From Paenibacillus xylaniclasticus (GTDB lineage Bacteria > Bacillota > Bacilli > Paenibacillales > Paenibacillaceae): a DNA stretch of 64,000 nucleotides. A program made the translations under genes and the position numbers. Below, one piece after another: positions 63,104 to 64,000 of this stretch; within the stretch, counting starts at the first letter, position 1, and every line of letters begins with the position of its first letter. Location of the stretch: NCBI RefSeq assembly GCF_004001065.1, contig NZ_BIML01000001.1, positions 282,513 to 346,512 of the forward strand, read 5' to 3'. The notes beneath the pieces are model-generated. The model ran no database searches and was not told the DNA's origin. It was given only the letters and a program-made list of their open reading frames with translations.

Positions 63104-64000
63104 TTAAGATAAATGGATTAGTTCATCTTGCTTTTTCTGTTTGTGCTGTTTCGCTACTTCAATAAATCGTCGCAGCTCCTTACACATTTGAAACAGCGTT
63201 GCACGCACCTCGAATTCCTGACGCGTCTTCGGAAGCTCCATCGCACGGAACTGCTGCTCCAGCTCCTCAAGCTTCCGTTCTGCATTGCCCTCATATACAT
63301 CAGAATGGACATCCTTGCTAAGGGATTGGAACACATCGGCAATGAGTCCGCCTTGCGGCACCGACTCGTAGACGAAGGCAAGTAATACGAGCATCTGCTG
63401 GATCGACTCCAGCTGGTCGTTACGCATACGATAATAGATCTCCCAATATTGCTCGCCACGAACGAATCGGTTCTCACGGCTGATGGTAGATCGGCGTATG
63501 CCTTGCTCAATCGTTCTATGCGCATCTAAGAGCTCTCGGCCGTCCCATACGTAGGACGGATCTCGGAGCGTACGGGAAATCTGCTCGAAAATGGCGGCTA
63601 ACAGCCGCTCAGTCTCGTCTCGCAGCTGTCTAAGCTTCTTATCTTCAGCAGGCATATATAGAAAATTAATAATAGTTGCCCAGCCTAGCCCCGCTATCAG
63701 CAGCATAACCTCGTTGCCGATCAGCTCAGTTGTCACATGCCCCCTGTCGAAGATGTGGAATACGATGACGGAGCATGTAATGATCCCTTCCTTAAGCTGG
63801 AACCGTGAGAGCAGCGGGAAAGTGATCAGAATAAATATGGACACGGTCCAAATATGATAGCCTAACGTTTCGAATAACATCGAAGCTAGAAACAGACCGA
63901 GCACAGAAGCGACAAAACGGATAAACGAGCTTCTAACCCCTCTCATCCGTGTCACTTCAACACCTAAAATCGCGAAGATACCCGCCGATAACGGCGGGGG
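63104..64000 (-). CDS. Aromatic acid exporter (ArAE/DUF939)-like membrane protein, partial
   Basis: The frame is open to the right edge (…SAGIFAILGVEVTRMRGVRS), so the 5' part lies beyond the window. Visible: four hydrophobic segments (SVLGLFLASMLFETLGYHIW; IFILITFPLLS; ITCSVIVFHIF; LLIAGLGWATIINFL), then a charged helical C-terminal domain (about 180 residues). This matches the ArAE-type permease family, which exports small aromatic compounds. Confidence 0.75.
   Translation of the reverse strand, partial: PPPLSAGIFAILGVEVTRMRGVRSSFIRFVASVLGLFLASMLFETLGYHIWTVSIFILITFPLLSRFQLKEGIITCSVIVFHIFDRGHVTTELIGNEVMLLIAGLGWATIINFLYMPAEDKKLRQLRDETERLLAAIFEQISRTLRDPSYVWDGRELLDAHRTIEQGIRRSTISRENRFVRGEQYWEIYYRMRNDQLESIQQMLVLLAFVYESVPQGGLIADVFQSLSKDVHSDVYEGNAERKLEELEQQFRAMELPKTRQEFEVRATLFQMCKELRRFIEVAKQHKQKKQDELIHLS

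Overview
The window joins two kinds of DNA. Positions 1 to about 45,370 are an AT-rich late region and right end of a temperate siphophage. Positions about 45,370-64,000 are a higher-GC chromosomal segment coding on the minus strand: 'spoVK, a YdcF-type protein, a DUF402 protein, a cyclophilin lipoprotein, a class A PBP, hfq, miaA, a methyltransferase, mutL, mutS, an amidoligase-like gene, cotE, an esterase, a LacI-type regulator and an aromatic-acid-exporter-like protein. The cotE-mutS-mutL-miaA-hfq neighbourhood, spoVK and the SLH module on the phage endolysin point to a spore-forming Bacillota, most likely Paenibacillaceae (inference; no 16S is present).

The prophage looks SPbeta-like. It starts (within view) with small early/middle genes, then a large RNA polymerase with a DVDGD catalytic motif (YonO-type), an HU protein, a PIN-PhoH protein, a metallophosphoesterase and a ClpP-type protease. 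The packaging and head genes follow: a putative TerS, TerL interrupted by a class 3-type intein, portal, protease/scaffold candidate and major capsid candidate. Next come connectors, the tail tube, an SGNH hydrolase cassette, tail chaperone, a tyrosine recombinase embedded among tail genes, a lipoprotein moron, a tape measure of about 1983 aa, Dit, Tal, fibre/receptor-binding proteins (one a second SGNH hydrolase) and a lysis cassette (holin, amidase-SLH endolysin, second membrane protein). A minus-strand spore protein (SASP) diverges from an ATP-dependent DNA ligase. The right end carries a minus-strand HTH gene and a recombinase zinc-ribbon gene. No full-length integrase is in view; it and the early genes presumably lie left of position 1.

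The prophage junction lies inside spoVK, right after the codons for K-A-M, so only the N-terminal 192 or so codons of this sporulation AAA+ ATPase remain and the rest should lie beyond the other prophage end. By analogy with skin/sigK and SPbeta/spsM, this is a candidate developmentally excised element that would restore spoVK in the mother cell.

Other unusual signals are several phage genes whose Shine-Dalgarno spacing points to ATT or ATC start codons (RNA polymerase, tail chaperone, Dit, Tal and possibly the zinc-ribbon gene), intrinsic-terminator-like hairpins between successive late genes, and G-tracts in two tail-fibre genes. All family calls come from reading motifs by eye; no database search was run.
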